Below are positions 1 through 5,979 of a DNA stretch of 13,172 bases, in pieces; position 1 is the first letter of the stretch; each line of letters begins with the position of its first letter. Location: contig VBNY01000081.1 in assembly GCA_005877705.1 (NCBI GenBank), positions 1 to 13,172 on the forward strand. Reading direction: 5' to 3'. A program made the translations under genes and the position numbers. The stretch is from Gammaproteobacteria bacterium (lineage in GTDB: Bacteria; Pseudomonadota; Gammaproteobacteria; Steroidobacterales; Steroidobacteraceae). The notes under the pieces are model-generated. The model ran no database searches and was not told the origin of the DNA. It saw only the letters and a program-made list of their open reading frames with translations.

Positions 1-1
1 A

Positions 2-934
2 TGGGTCAATTGGGATGCCGCGCGCGTCATGGACATGCTGAAGGGAAGCTATCTGTTCGCAGCGGATCCGCAGCGGATCCTGCAGGACCCCCAGAGCATG
101 CGCGCCTCTTACATCCGCCAGGGCTCGGCGTGGCAGGCGTGGGCGGCGCTCAGGGACAGCGTGTTGTTGCAGATCAACTCCGCGGATCTGAATCCGCTGG
201 TGATCGTTGGAGCCTCGCCCACGGACTCGTGGGAGCTGGCGACGCCGCAGCTCATGAAGTATTACGTGCGCGGCGGGCCGCTCAGCCATGGCATGCACGG
301 CTACGTCGTCTCGACAGCCAACTGGGATCCGTACCCGCTCGTCAACGAGGTCGAGGCCTTCACCAATGCCCTGGCCAACATGGACGCAGCGGTCGCGCAG
401 CGCATCGAGCGCTTCACCGACCGGGGACCGACGGCGTTCTTCACCGGCATCAAGCCGGCCGACGTGCTGACGCCGGAGCAGCTCAACGCCTCCCCGGCGC
501 TGTCGGAGCCGTTCTGGGTTTTCATGGACTTCTGGCACGAGATCCAGAGTCTGTCGCACTCGTTGGCGCCCGAGGGTAATGCGGCCGACGTCGGCGTCGC
601 CGACATCGAATCGCTGTCACGGCTGAAGAATTCCCGCGCCCGGCAGGTGCTCGACCTGACGCTGCAGCTGCTGGGCTACGATCTGTGGAACGCCACCTAC
701 TGGCTGGATGTCCGCAAGGCGCAGGATGCGAAGCGCAGCTTTGGCCAGGCGCCGACTGCGGCGTGGGCCGCATTCCGCAAGCTGCTGCCATGGCAGCAGG
801 ATCCGCGCACCCGGCCGCAAATACCGTATGGCATCGTGGCCTACACGTTCCTCAAGACGACGCCTGCGTCAACGTTTTATCCGGGCGGCCCGCTCATGCC
901 GGCGACCGACGGTCAGATGGCGAGAGATCACTAG
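2..934 (+). CDS. Aromatic amino acid lyase (HAL/PAL family), C-terminal part, divergent
   Basis: The frame is open to the left edge and ends at TAG 932-934, leaving 310 residues of C-terminal sequence. Recognition rests on the family's order of signatures: a QDPxSxR segment (QDPQSMR), then INSADLNPLV matching the INSATDNPLV of histidine and phenylalanine ammonia-lyases, then a segment like the GNFHxxP region (ANWDPYPLVNEVEAF), then the long helical C-terminus. The N-terminal part, roughly 250 residues including the Ala-Ser-Gly that forms the MIO electrophile, lies outside the window. By eye, the tyrosine of QDPYS is Gln here, and the QED motif expected near 'GNAADVGVAD' is absent, so ordinary histidine ammonia-lyase activity is doubtful. 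It converges on a copy of the response regulator 3' end, and a decayed relative of its own 3' half lies at about 2470-2687. Family call fairly sure; substrate unknown. Confidence 0.72.
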   Translation, partial: WVNWDAARVMDMLKGSYLFAADPQRILQDPQSMRASYIRQGSAWQAWAALRDSVLLQINSADLNPLVIVGASPTDSWELATPQLMKYYVRGGPLSHGMHGYVVSTANWDPYPLVNEVEAFTNALANMDAAVAQRIERFTDRGPTAFFTGIKPADVLTPEQLNASPALSEPFWVFMDFWHEIQSLSHSLAPEGNAADVGVADIESLSRLKNSRARQVLDLTLQLLGYDLWNATYWLDVRKAQDAKRSFGQAPTAAWAAFRKLLPWQQDPRTRPQIPYGIVAYTFLKTTPASTFYPGGPLMPATDGQMARDH

Positions 935-999
935 CCTCATGCCTCGATCAGGCCGTGCCGGATCGCGAGCAGCGTCAGCTCGGATTGATTCGAGACTCC
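933..999 (-). repeat. 67-bp direct repeat, copy 1: displaced 3' end of the response regulator gene
   Basis: Positions 933-999 are identical, base for base, to 2684-2750. The right-hand copy is the 3' end of the response regulator gene. This left copy carries the last 20 codons plus the TGA (937-939 read on the minus strand) and then breaks off at 999, so it is a non-functional gene fragment. It sits directly behind the lyase stop codon. Copy 2 likewise sits behind a decayed lyase tail, so the lyase/regulator convergent junction exists twice. Confidence 0.9.
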
Positions 1000-1006
1000 C
1001 CGCCGC

Positions 1007-1244
1007 GCGGACGACGAGGTAAATCAGGGAGGGCCGCGCACAATCGGGTGCGAGATGTCGCATTCGTTGGTGTCATTCGACCAAGTGCTCTGCATCGCGT
1101 ACGCGCCATTGCCCAGCGGACGACCAGGCAAATCAGGGATGGCCGGGGCAAATCAGGGATGGCCGGACAGAATCGCGTGCGAGATGTCGCATTCGTTGGT
1201 GTCATTCGACCAAGTGCTCTGCATCGCGTACGCGCCATTGCCCA
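1007..1244. repeat. Tandem duplication of the secreted-protein gene 3' end (109-bp unit, plus a 20-bp inner duplication)
   Basis: The unit at 1007-1115 recurs at 1116-1244. The segments 1048-1115 and 1177-1244 are identical over 68 bp. The flanks GCGGACGAC-AGG-AAATCAGGGA at 1007-1030 and 1116-1139 match with two differences. The second unit is 20 bp longer because GGCAAATCAGGGATGGCCGG is itself tandemly doubled (1127-1146 and 1147-1166); a third, imperfect copy is at 1018-1037. Read on the minus strand, each unit encodes the same C-terminal peptide (AYAMQSTWSNDTNECDISH) with different last residues, then TGA. Only the right-hand unit is joined to the intact gene. Confidence 0.88.
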
Positions 1245-2223
1245 TGCTCACGTTCGCTGCAGCGCCCTGACCCGATTGGATCCAGGCACACTCGTCCCCG
1301 TTTTCAGCGCCCGTGATCAAGTTAGTCCATCCGCCCGGCGGATTCTGATCGGTCAGCGTCTCGGCGTACTCGTGGCCGTTCACGATGGAGAAGCCGTCGA
1401 GAGTCCCGAGCGAGCCGCTGTTGACGAAATTCTCGCCACAGCTCGTCCCAAGATCGGTGACATATGGCATGTTGGTGTATGGCACATCGCCGTACGATGA
1501 GGTCGTGTAGTCGTGCCAGGCGCAGAAACCAGCACTGCCGAATCCGTCAGGGTGGGTGCCAGAAGGCGACACGACCACGTACTGCGCATAGCGGTTGGAG
1601 GCTGCCGTCGTGTTGCCAAAATGGGCCGCCGCTCTGACCGCTTCCGCCGCCAGCTGCGCCGCGGTGGCATTGCTCGGCGAGGCAGCCGACGTGTCGAACC
1701 AGACTCCCGCCAGAGCTCCGGCGCTGGGATAACCCACAAGCGGCGCGCCGCTAGGACAGGATGTCGCCCACATAGCTACCCGCGAGCCGTCGCAGTACTG
1801 CGTCATCGTGCCGGACCACATCTCGCCGCCGGTGCCGATGCCTTTGAAGAGGTTCTGCAGATACGTGGCTGCGCCGTGCGGATCGCCACCACTGGTCCAC
1901 TGACTGCCGTAGAAGACCAGGTAGACCTTCGGCGTACCGCTGGTGACGCCGATGCCATCGATGCCGCCGCCAAACCTAAGAGTGTTTGCGGCCGCAAGAC
2001 TGAGGAAAGGGGTCGCCGGGACGCCAGACCGAGAGACCTCCCAATCCCTCATGTTCTGCAAAGCCTCGCGCGTGGGCACTGCTCCGTGGCGATAGGCGTG
2101 CCCATACGCGGGAGCGAAGGGATTGTCGGTGCGCTGCCCCTGACCGAGCGCACTTCCGGCCGCGAAGCAGCCGATGAGCAGTGAGCCCAGCGCCCAAGGA
2201 ATTTCACGGTTTGAGATCTTCAC
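1153..2223 (-). CDS. Secreted protein with HEYAE motif, putative metallopeptidase-like
   Basis: A 356-residue protein is read from GTG at 2223. I chose this start because GGGAG lies 8 nt upstream and the N-terminus then begins with a proper signal peptide: K-I-S-N-R, a hydrophobic stretch at about 10-26 ending near SALG, then Gln-rich mature sequence. An upstream ATG at 2280 would bury the signal peptide. The mature part has six cysteines (C144, C156, C234, C262, C312, C345), suggesting disulfides. HEYAE at 284-288 is followed by a Pro/Gly-rich TDQNPPGGW and by ENGDECAW (307-314). H-E-x-x-E is reminiscent of zinc sites, and the overall pattern loosely recalls EXORDIUM/phosphate-induced-like secreted proteins. 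Metallopeptidase activity is inference only. The gene is alone on its strand between two lyase-related segments, and its 3' end is tandemly duplicated. Confidence 0.72.
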   Translation of the reverse strand: MKISNREIPWALGSLLIGCFAAGSALGQGQRTDNPFAPAYGHAYRHGAVPTREALQNMRDWEVSRSGVPATPFLSLAAANTLRFGGGIDGIGVTSGTPKVYLVFYGSQWTSGGDPHGAATYLQNLFKGIGTGGEMWSGTMTQYCDGSRVAMWATSCPSGAPLVGYPSAGALAGVWFDTSAASPSNATAAQLAAEAVRAAAHFGNTTAASNRYAQYVVVSPSGTHPDGFGSAGFCAWHDYTTSSYGDVPYTNMPYVTDLGTSCGENFVNSGSLGTLDGFSIVNGHEYAETLTDQNPPGGWTNLITGAENGDECAWIQSGQGAAANVSMGNGAYAMQSTWSNDTNECDISHAILSGHP

Positions 2224-2400
2224 GTATCGAACTCCCTTAGTTGGAGTCACTCCCGCACCGCGGCCGCTCACCGATGGCACGAATGGTCAATCCGCATTAC
2301 CGGCGTGCGGCGGGCCGGCACCTCGATTACTGCGTATATCAAACATGAAGACCATGCCTCCCAGCACAGCCCCGCGCATTCGTCTTCTTTATTTTGTTGC

Positions 2401-2418
2401 TCGTAGCGATCGCTACGA
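2401..2418. promoter_or_regulatory. 18-bp perfect palindrome
   Basis: TCGTAGCGATCGCTACGA is perfectly self-complementary with no spacer. It lies 178 bp upstream of the secreted-protein start and just before the decayed lyase copy, in the least GC-rich part of the window. It is not followed by a T-run on either strand, so a terminator is unlikely. It could be an operator for a dimeric repressor or a leftover recombination end; which is not decidable from sequence. Confidence 0.5.
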
Positions 2419-2469
2419 CGCGCAGATCGTGCTTGCTTCAAACGCGACCGTCAATGGGGATGATTTGGT

Positions 2470-2687
2470 AGTTCGCTGTTAGTCAGTGTCCACTTCGGGG
2501 ATGGTGGAAACCCCTCGCGAGAGCCCGGCCCACGCTTTAGCTTGGCGCCGCAGCATGAAATATTGCCTCAAGCGCGGGGCCGCTCAGCCATGATATGCAT
2601 CGCTATGTCATCTCAACAGCTAACGGGTATCCCTACTCGCTCTGTCATGCCGACCACTGACGGTCCGATAGCCAAAGATCACCAGCC
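2470..2687 (+). pseudogene. Decayed, internally deleted copy of the aromatic lyase 3' half
   Basis: Positions 2577-2642 align with 275-340 of the lyase gene at about 54 of 66 bases by hand count. In one frame this still reads GPLSHDMHRYVISTANGYPYSL against GPLSHGMHGYVVSTANWDPYPL. Weaker similarity runs back to about 2470, covering the INSADLNPLV region. The sequence then jumps to the lyase's last codons: 2648-2685 resembles 897-934. The parental stretch between is missing (about 555 bp), and CCCGCTC occurs at both parental breakpoints (334-340, 889-895). Small indels and in-frame stops (for example TGA 2555-2557) show it is dead. Most substitutions are G/C to A/T, as expected for unselected DNA. 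The left boundary is approximate. Confidence 0.78.
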
Positions 2688-2750
2688 TCATGCCTCGATC
2701 AGGCCGTGCCGGATCGCGAGCAGCGTCAGCTCGGATTGATTCGAGACTCC
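2684..2750 (-). repeat. 67-bp direct repeat, copy 2: within the intact response regulator gene
   Basis: This is the functional partner of the repeat at 933-999. It encodes the last 20 codons and stop of the response regulator, plus 4 bp beyond. The two copies bracket 1,684 bp containing the secreted-protein gene and the decayed lyase copy. Confidence 0.9.
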
Positions 2751-3323
2751 GAGCTTCTGTTTGATGTTGTAAAGGTGCGTGCCGACGGTCGAAGCCGAGA
2801 GCTTCAGGTCGTCGGCGATGCGCTGCACGCTGGCACCGCGCGCCAGGCGGACGAACACTTCGAACTCGCGTTCCGACAGCCGCTCGATGGACGACTTCCC
2901 CGCGCCTTCGAGGTCGTCGAGCGCGAGCTTTTGCGCGAGGCCCACATCAATGTAGCGCCCGCCGCCGGCCACCGTGGTCACCGCCGCCAGCAGCGCCTCG
3001 GGAGCGCTGCGTTTGGACAGGAAGCCGTGCGCGCCCTCGCGCAGCGCGCGGCGCGCATGCATGGGGTCGTCGTGAGCGGAAAGCGCCAGCACACGCGCTT
3101 GCGGGTGGTGGGCCCGGATGCGCCGCAGCGCCTCCAGGCCGCCCATGCCCGGCATGGCGAGATCCATCACGACGACATCGGGCGTCAGCTCCGCGTAGCG
3201 CTGACAAGCTGTCTCCCCGGAATCCGCTTCCCCGACTACCGACACTTGCGCATGCGACTGCAGCAGCAGCCGGAACCCGGTGCGAACCACGGCGTGATCG
3301 TCTACCAGCAGGACCCGTATCAT
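2688..3323 (-). CDS. NarL/LuxR-family response regulator
   Basis: A 211-residue two-domain regulator. Residues 1-120 are a CheY-like receiver: MIRVLLVDDH with acidic D8/D9, phospho-acceptor D54 in VVVMDLAMPGMGG, S82 in LALSAHD and K104 in FLSKR. Residues 148-207 are a LuxR/NarL helix-turn-helix (LSEREFEVFVRLARGASVQRIA...STVGTHLYNIKQKLGV). The ATG at 3323 overlaps the kinase TGA as ATGA, so the pair is translationally coupled; longer upstream starts would run inside the kinase gene. Phosphorylated by the kinase, it should bind DNA as a dimer. The divergent pqq operon, with inverted repeats upstream, is the obvious candidate target, comparable to MoxX- or AgmR/ErbR-type regulators of PQQ-dependent oxidation. 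The target is inferred. Confidence 0.93.
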   Translation of the reverse strand: MIRVLLVDDHAVVRTGFRLLLQSHAQVSVVGEADSGETACQRYAELTPDVVVMDLAMPGMGGLEALRRIRAHHPQARVLALSAHDDPMHARRALREGAHGFLSKRSAPEALLAAVTTVAGGGRYIDVGLAQKLALDDLEGAGKSSIERLSEREFEVFVRLARGASVQRIADDLKLSASTVGTHLYNIKQKLGVSNQSELTLLAIRHGLIEA

Positions 3324-4666
3324 GCTCCCGCCACCAACGGAATCTCGGCTGTCACGCATACGCCGTGCGGTTCGTGATTGCCGATCTTGAGCACGCCTCC
3401 CAGGTGCTCGACGCGTTCCGTGAGCCCGCGCAACCCGAAGTGCCCGGGCCGCGACCATTGCGCCGGCAGGCCCACGCCGTCGTCCTTGATCGTGATGAGC
3501 ATGCGCTCGGCCGTGGATTCGAGGCTGATCTCGACATGCGCGGGTTGCGCATGCCGCAGAGCGTTGAGCAGGCACTCCTGCACCACCCGATAGGCGGCGA
3601 GTGTCACGCTCGGCCCGAGATCGGACGGTAGATTGTGACGCAGCGCCAGCACGATGGACGGATTGCGGCGCTGCCAGTCGCGCACGAGACTCTCCAGCGT
3701 TTCGGCGAGTCCGAGCGTGTCGAGCGACACCGGCAGCAGGCGCGGGATGAGCCCGTGCATGGCGTCATACAGGCGTGCGGCCTCATCGGAGATGAGGTGC
3801 GCTGCATCTCTCATGGGCGGCTCGCTCGATTGCGTGGCGATCGCCAGCGCCAGGCTGCGTAAAGCGGTCACCGACTGTCCAAACTCATCGTGCAGCTCAT
3901 GCGCGATCAGCCGCCGTTCCTCCTCGACCCGTTGCTCCACAAGGAGCGCCATTTCCCGGCGCTCCTCGAGGCGCGTCTCGGCTTCACGTGCCTTGCGCTC
4001 GGCTTGCACATTGTCCTGCACGGCTTGCGCCATGCGGTTGAACGCCGCGCCTATCGCATGCGCTTCCGGTCCGGGGAGCGGCGGCAGGCGGAACGCAAGC
4101 TCGCCCCGCTGAATACGCTCCAATCCGTGCGCAATGACCGGAAACGGCGCCAGCGCACGATCAATCGACCAGAAAGCAAGCCCGTTGACGACGACCAGCA
4201 TGATCGCCCCGATAACGAGCAGTCGAGTGACGTCATCCCAGGCGTCGAGAATCGCCCGCGACGGCTGGGCTTCGATCACCAGCTGCACGCCCCCTGGCAG
4301 CGGAAAGGTGTGCCTGGCAGTCTGCGGCGCCAACAGATGTGCGAACCATCGCGGCGCGTCGCGGCCGGCCTTGTAGGTAGGGGGCGGCGAGCTGTAGAGA
4401 ATCTCGCCCGCCGGCGTGCGCAGAATGATGTCGTTCGCGCGAACGTGTCCGAGCTGCTGCAGGAACTGCTGCACCACCTCGGTGCCCCCCGCGCGCGAGT
4501 AGATCACCGCAAGGCGCCCCAGGAGCTGGGAGGCGACCCGGTTGGCCGCCTCGATCTCCTCCCTCACGGAGGAGCGCGTGTCCTGGATTTCCTCCGTGAT
4601 GAGCACGGCCACGAACACGGCCGTCAGGCCGGCCACCACCAGGTTGAGGCGCGTCCGCAGCTTCAT
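3320..4666 (-). CDS. Membrane sensor histidine kinase, HisKA_3 type (MoxY-like)
   Basis: A 448-residue kinase. A first membrane segment lies at about 8-25, a periplasmic sensor region at 26-147, and a second membrane segment at 148-167. A HAMP linker (about 168-222) and a charged coiled-coil stretch (222-252) follow. The dimerisation/phospho-acceptor box is RRLIAHELHDEFGQSV, with H259 the likely phosphorylated residue. The ATPase domain shows the N box QECLLNALRHA (363-373), DDGVG (395-399) and GLRGLTERVEHLGG (411-424). The single periplasmic domain with HAMP and HisKA_3 fits the LapD/MoxY-type sensor architecture known from regulators of methanol oxidation genes. It is first in a two-gene operon, divergent from pqqA with 246 bp between starts. 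Only a weak Shine-Dalgarno is visible. The signal sensed is unknown; a short-chain alcohol or aldehyde is a guess from context. Confidence 0.92.
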   Translation of the reverse strand: MKLRTRLNLVVAGLTAVFVAVLITEEIQDTRSSVREEIEAANRVASQLLGRLAVIYSRAGGTEVVQQFLQQLGHVRANDIILRTPAGEILYSSPPPTYKAGRDAPRWFAHLLAPQTARHTFPLPGGVQLVIEAQPSRAILDAWDDVTRLLVIGAIMLVVVNGLAFWSIDRALAPFPVIAHGLERIQRGELAFRLPPLPGPEAHAIGAAFNRMAQAVQDNVQAERKAREAETRLEERREMALLVEQRVEEERRLIAHELHDEFGQSVTALRSLALAIATQSSEPPMRDAAHLISDEAARLYDAMHGLIPRLLPVSLDTLGLAETLESLVRDWQRRNPSIVLALRHNLPSDLGPSVTLAAYRVVQECLLNALRHAQPAHVEISLESTAERMLITIKDDGVGLPAQWSRPGHFGLRGLTERVEHLGGVLKIGNHEPHGVCVTAEIPLVAGA

Positions 4667-4751
4667 CGGCCACTGCTCGGGTCGGTTGAGTCCACCGTCG
4701 GGGGATGGTAGCAGCGGCGCCCAGGCCTCGCGCCCCTAAGCTTGGGGGAAG

Positions 4752-4781
4752 CTCATGAAAATCATGAGGCCACTTTCATGA
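4752..4781. promoter_or_regulatory. Triple TCATGA inverted-repeat cluster, candidate operator for pqqA/kinase
   Basis: CTCATGA-AAA-TCATGAG (4752-4768) is a perfect 7-bp inverted repeat with a 3-nt spacer. A third TCATGA at 4776-4781 makes a second, 8-bp inverted repeat, TCATGAAA...TTTCATGA (4753-4760 with 4774-4781). The cluster lies about 130 bp upstream of pqqA and 86 bp upstream of the kinase start, in the shared divergent region. It could bind the neighbouring LuxR-type regulator. No convincing -35/-10 pair was recognised next to it. Confidence 0.5.
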
Positions 4782-4912
4782 TGATCCCGTATTGCGCACC
4801 TGCAGCGGCGCGCAAGCATGGGGGTGCAGGACGGCGCCTGAAGGGCGCGGTTCGTCAAGGGTGCGGCGGCACCGAAGCCGTCGTGAGCAAACCTTTCCGC
4901 AGGAGCAGCGAC

Positions 4913-4987
4913 ATGAAATGGGAAACTCCGCAAGCGATTGATTTCCGGTTCGGCATGGAAATCACGATGTACATCGCGAAGCGCTAA
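4913..4987 (+). CDS. pqqA: PQQ precursor peptide PqqA
   Basis: A 24-residue peptide begins MKWETPQAIDFRFG and continues EITMYIAKR. Glu16 and Tyr20 sit in the E-x3-Y spacing that becomes the carbon skeleton of pyrroloquinoline quinone. AGGAG 7 nt upstream of the ATG fixes this start; a longer in-frame reading from 4742 has no support. The peptide is bound by PqqD and cross-linked by PqqE. Length and sequence are typical for proteobacterial PqqA. It is followed by two hairpins before pqqB, which probably let pqqA be made in excess over the enzymes. Confidence 0.96.
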   Translation: MKWETPQAIDFRFGMEITMYIAKR

Positions 4988-4999
4988 GGGAACGGGGCA

Positions 5000-5037
5000 C
5001 CGGCCCGCGCGAGCGGGCTGGGCCCGACTTTGAGTCG
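5000..5037 (+). promoter_or_regulatory. Two tandem hairpins between pqqA and pqqB
   Basis: The first hairpin has a 9-bp stem (CCGGCCCGC / GCGGGCTGG with one G-U) closed by a GCGA tetraloop of GNRA type, at 5000-5021. The second is CGACT-TTG-AGTCG at 5025-5037. Neither is followed by a U-run, so they are more likely a 3'-stabilising or processing element, or a partial attenuator, than a full terminator. This fits the known need for more PqqA than PqqB-E; the mechanism is inferred. Confidence 0.55.
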
Positions 5038-5058
5038 AATTGGCTTTACAAAGGTGCC

Positions 5059-5979
5059 GTGAAGATCCGGGTGCTGGGGTCTGCTGCCGGGGGCGGGTTT
5101 CCCCAGTGGAACTGCAACTGCCGCAATTGCGCCGGCGTTCGTGACGGAACGGCGCGCGCCCGCGCCCGGACCCAATCTTCGATTGCGGTGACCGGTGGTT
5201 CCGGGGGCTGCTGGGCGCTGGTGAATGCTTCGCCGGACATTCTGGCGCAGTTGCGGGCCAACCCCGTACTGCAACCCGGCCGCGCGCCGCGTGACACCGC
5301 CATCGCCGGGATCGTACTCGTCGACGGGCAGATCGATCATACGGCCGGGCTGTACATGTTGAGGGAGTCCACCCGCCCGTGGCCGATCTGGTGCACCGAC
5401 AGCGCGTACGCCGATCTGACTCGCGGCAACCCCATCCTCCAGGTTCTGTCTCATTACTGCGGAGTTGACCGCCGGCGCATCGATCTGGACGGCGAGCGAT
5501 TCACGGTCGAGGGTGTGGCGGGCGTTGAGTGGCAGGCGCTGCCGGTCGCGGGCAAACCGGCCCCTTACTCCCCCAATCGCGCCGTGCCAGTGCCAGGAGA
5601 TAACGTTGCGCTCATCATTACCGATGCGGTGACGGGCAAAGCGGCGTGCTATGCGCCGGGCCTGGGCGCCATGGAGGAGCCGGTGTGGCGCGCCATGCAA
5701 TCGGCCGCATGCGTGCTGGTGGACGGCACTTTCTGGACGGACGACGAGATGATCCGCCTCGGATTCTCGCACCGGCGCGCGCGCGATATCGGTCACCTGC
5801 CGCAGAGCGGCCCGGGCGGCATGCTTGAATGGCTGGAGCAGTTGCCTGCCGGCACACGCAAGATCCTCATACACGTGAACAACACCAATCCGATACTCGA
5901 CGAAGATTCCAGCGAGCGCGCCGAGCTCACGCGTCGCGGGATCGAGGTCGCCTGGGACGGCATGGAGCTCGTACTGTGA
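5059..5979 (+). CDS. pqqB: PQQ biosynthesis protein PqqB (metallo-beta-lactamase fold)
   Basis: A 306-residue protein, normal for the family, starting at GTG 5059 with AAGG just upstream (short spacing). The N-terminus MKIRVLGSAAGGGFPQWNCN with C19, C21 and C24 (CNCRNC) is the PqqB signature and holds a structural zinc. QIDHTAGLYM (91-100) supplies the D-H of the metallo-hydrolase-like iron site. Known role: an iron-dependent hydroxylase that adds oxygens to the tyrosine-derived part of the precursor. It is cytoplasmic. The stop overlaps the pqqC start as GTGA, so translation is coupled. Confidence 0.97.
   Translation: MKIRVLGSAAGGGFPQWNCNCRNCAGVRDGTARARARTQSSIAVTGGSGGCWALVNASPDILAQLRANPVLQPGRAPRDTAIAGIVLVDGQIDHTAGLYMLRESTRPWPIWCTDSAYADLTRGNPILQVLSHYCGVDRRRIDLDGERFTVEGVAGVEWQALPVAGKPAPYSPNRAVPVPGDNVALIITDAVTGKAACYAPGLGAMEEPVWRAMQSAACVLVDGTFWTDDEMIRLGFSHRRARDIGHLPQSGPGGMLEWLEQLPAGTRKILIHVNNTNPILDEDSSERAELTRRGIEVAWDGMELVL

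Noticed and set aside
1018..1244. CRISPR-like short repeat array
   Set aside because: There are only two or three repeat units, of unequal length; the repeats are pieces of coding sequence, there are no unique spacers of constant size, and no cas genes are present.
685..1500. 271-residue plus-strand open frame
   Set aside because: It crosses the lyase end, the regulator fragment and the tandem repeats, opposite the secreted-protein gene. Its Arg-rich, repeat-derived composition shows it is a shadow frame of GC-rich DNA.
2542..2739. 65-residue small ORF as a real gene
   Set aside because: It spans the decayed lyase copy and the antisense of the regulator end; its residues derive from those sequences in shifted frames.
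933..2750. Insertion sequence or transposon
   Set aside because: No transposase, no terminal inverted repeats and no short target-site duplication could be found; only the 67-bp direct repeats bracket the segment.
4984..5874. 296-residue minus-strand frame opposite pqqB
   Set aside because: It is fully antisense to an unmistakable pqqB; no motif or start signal. A typical high-GC mirror frame.
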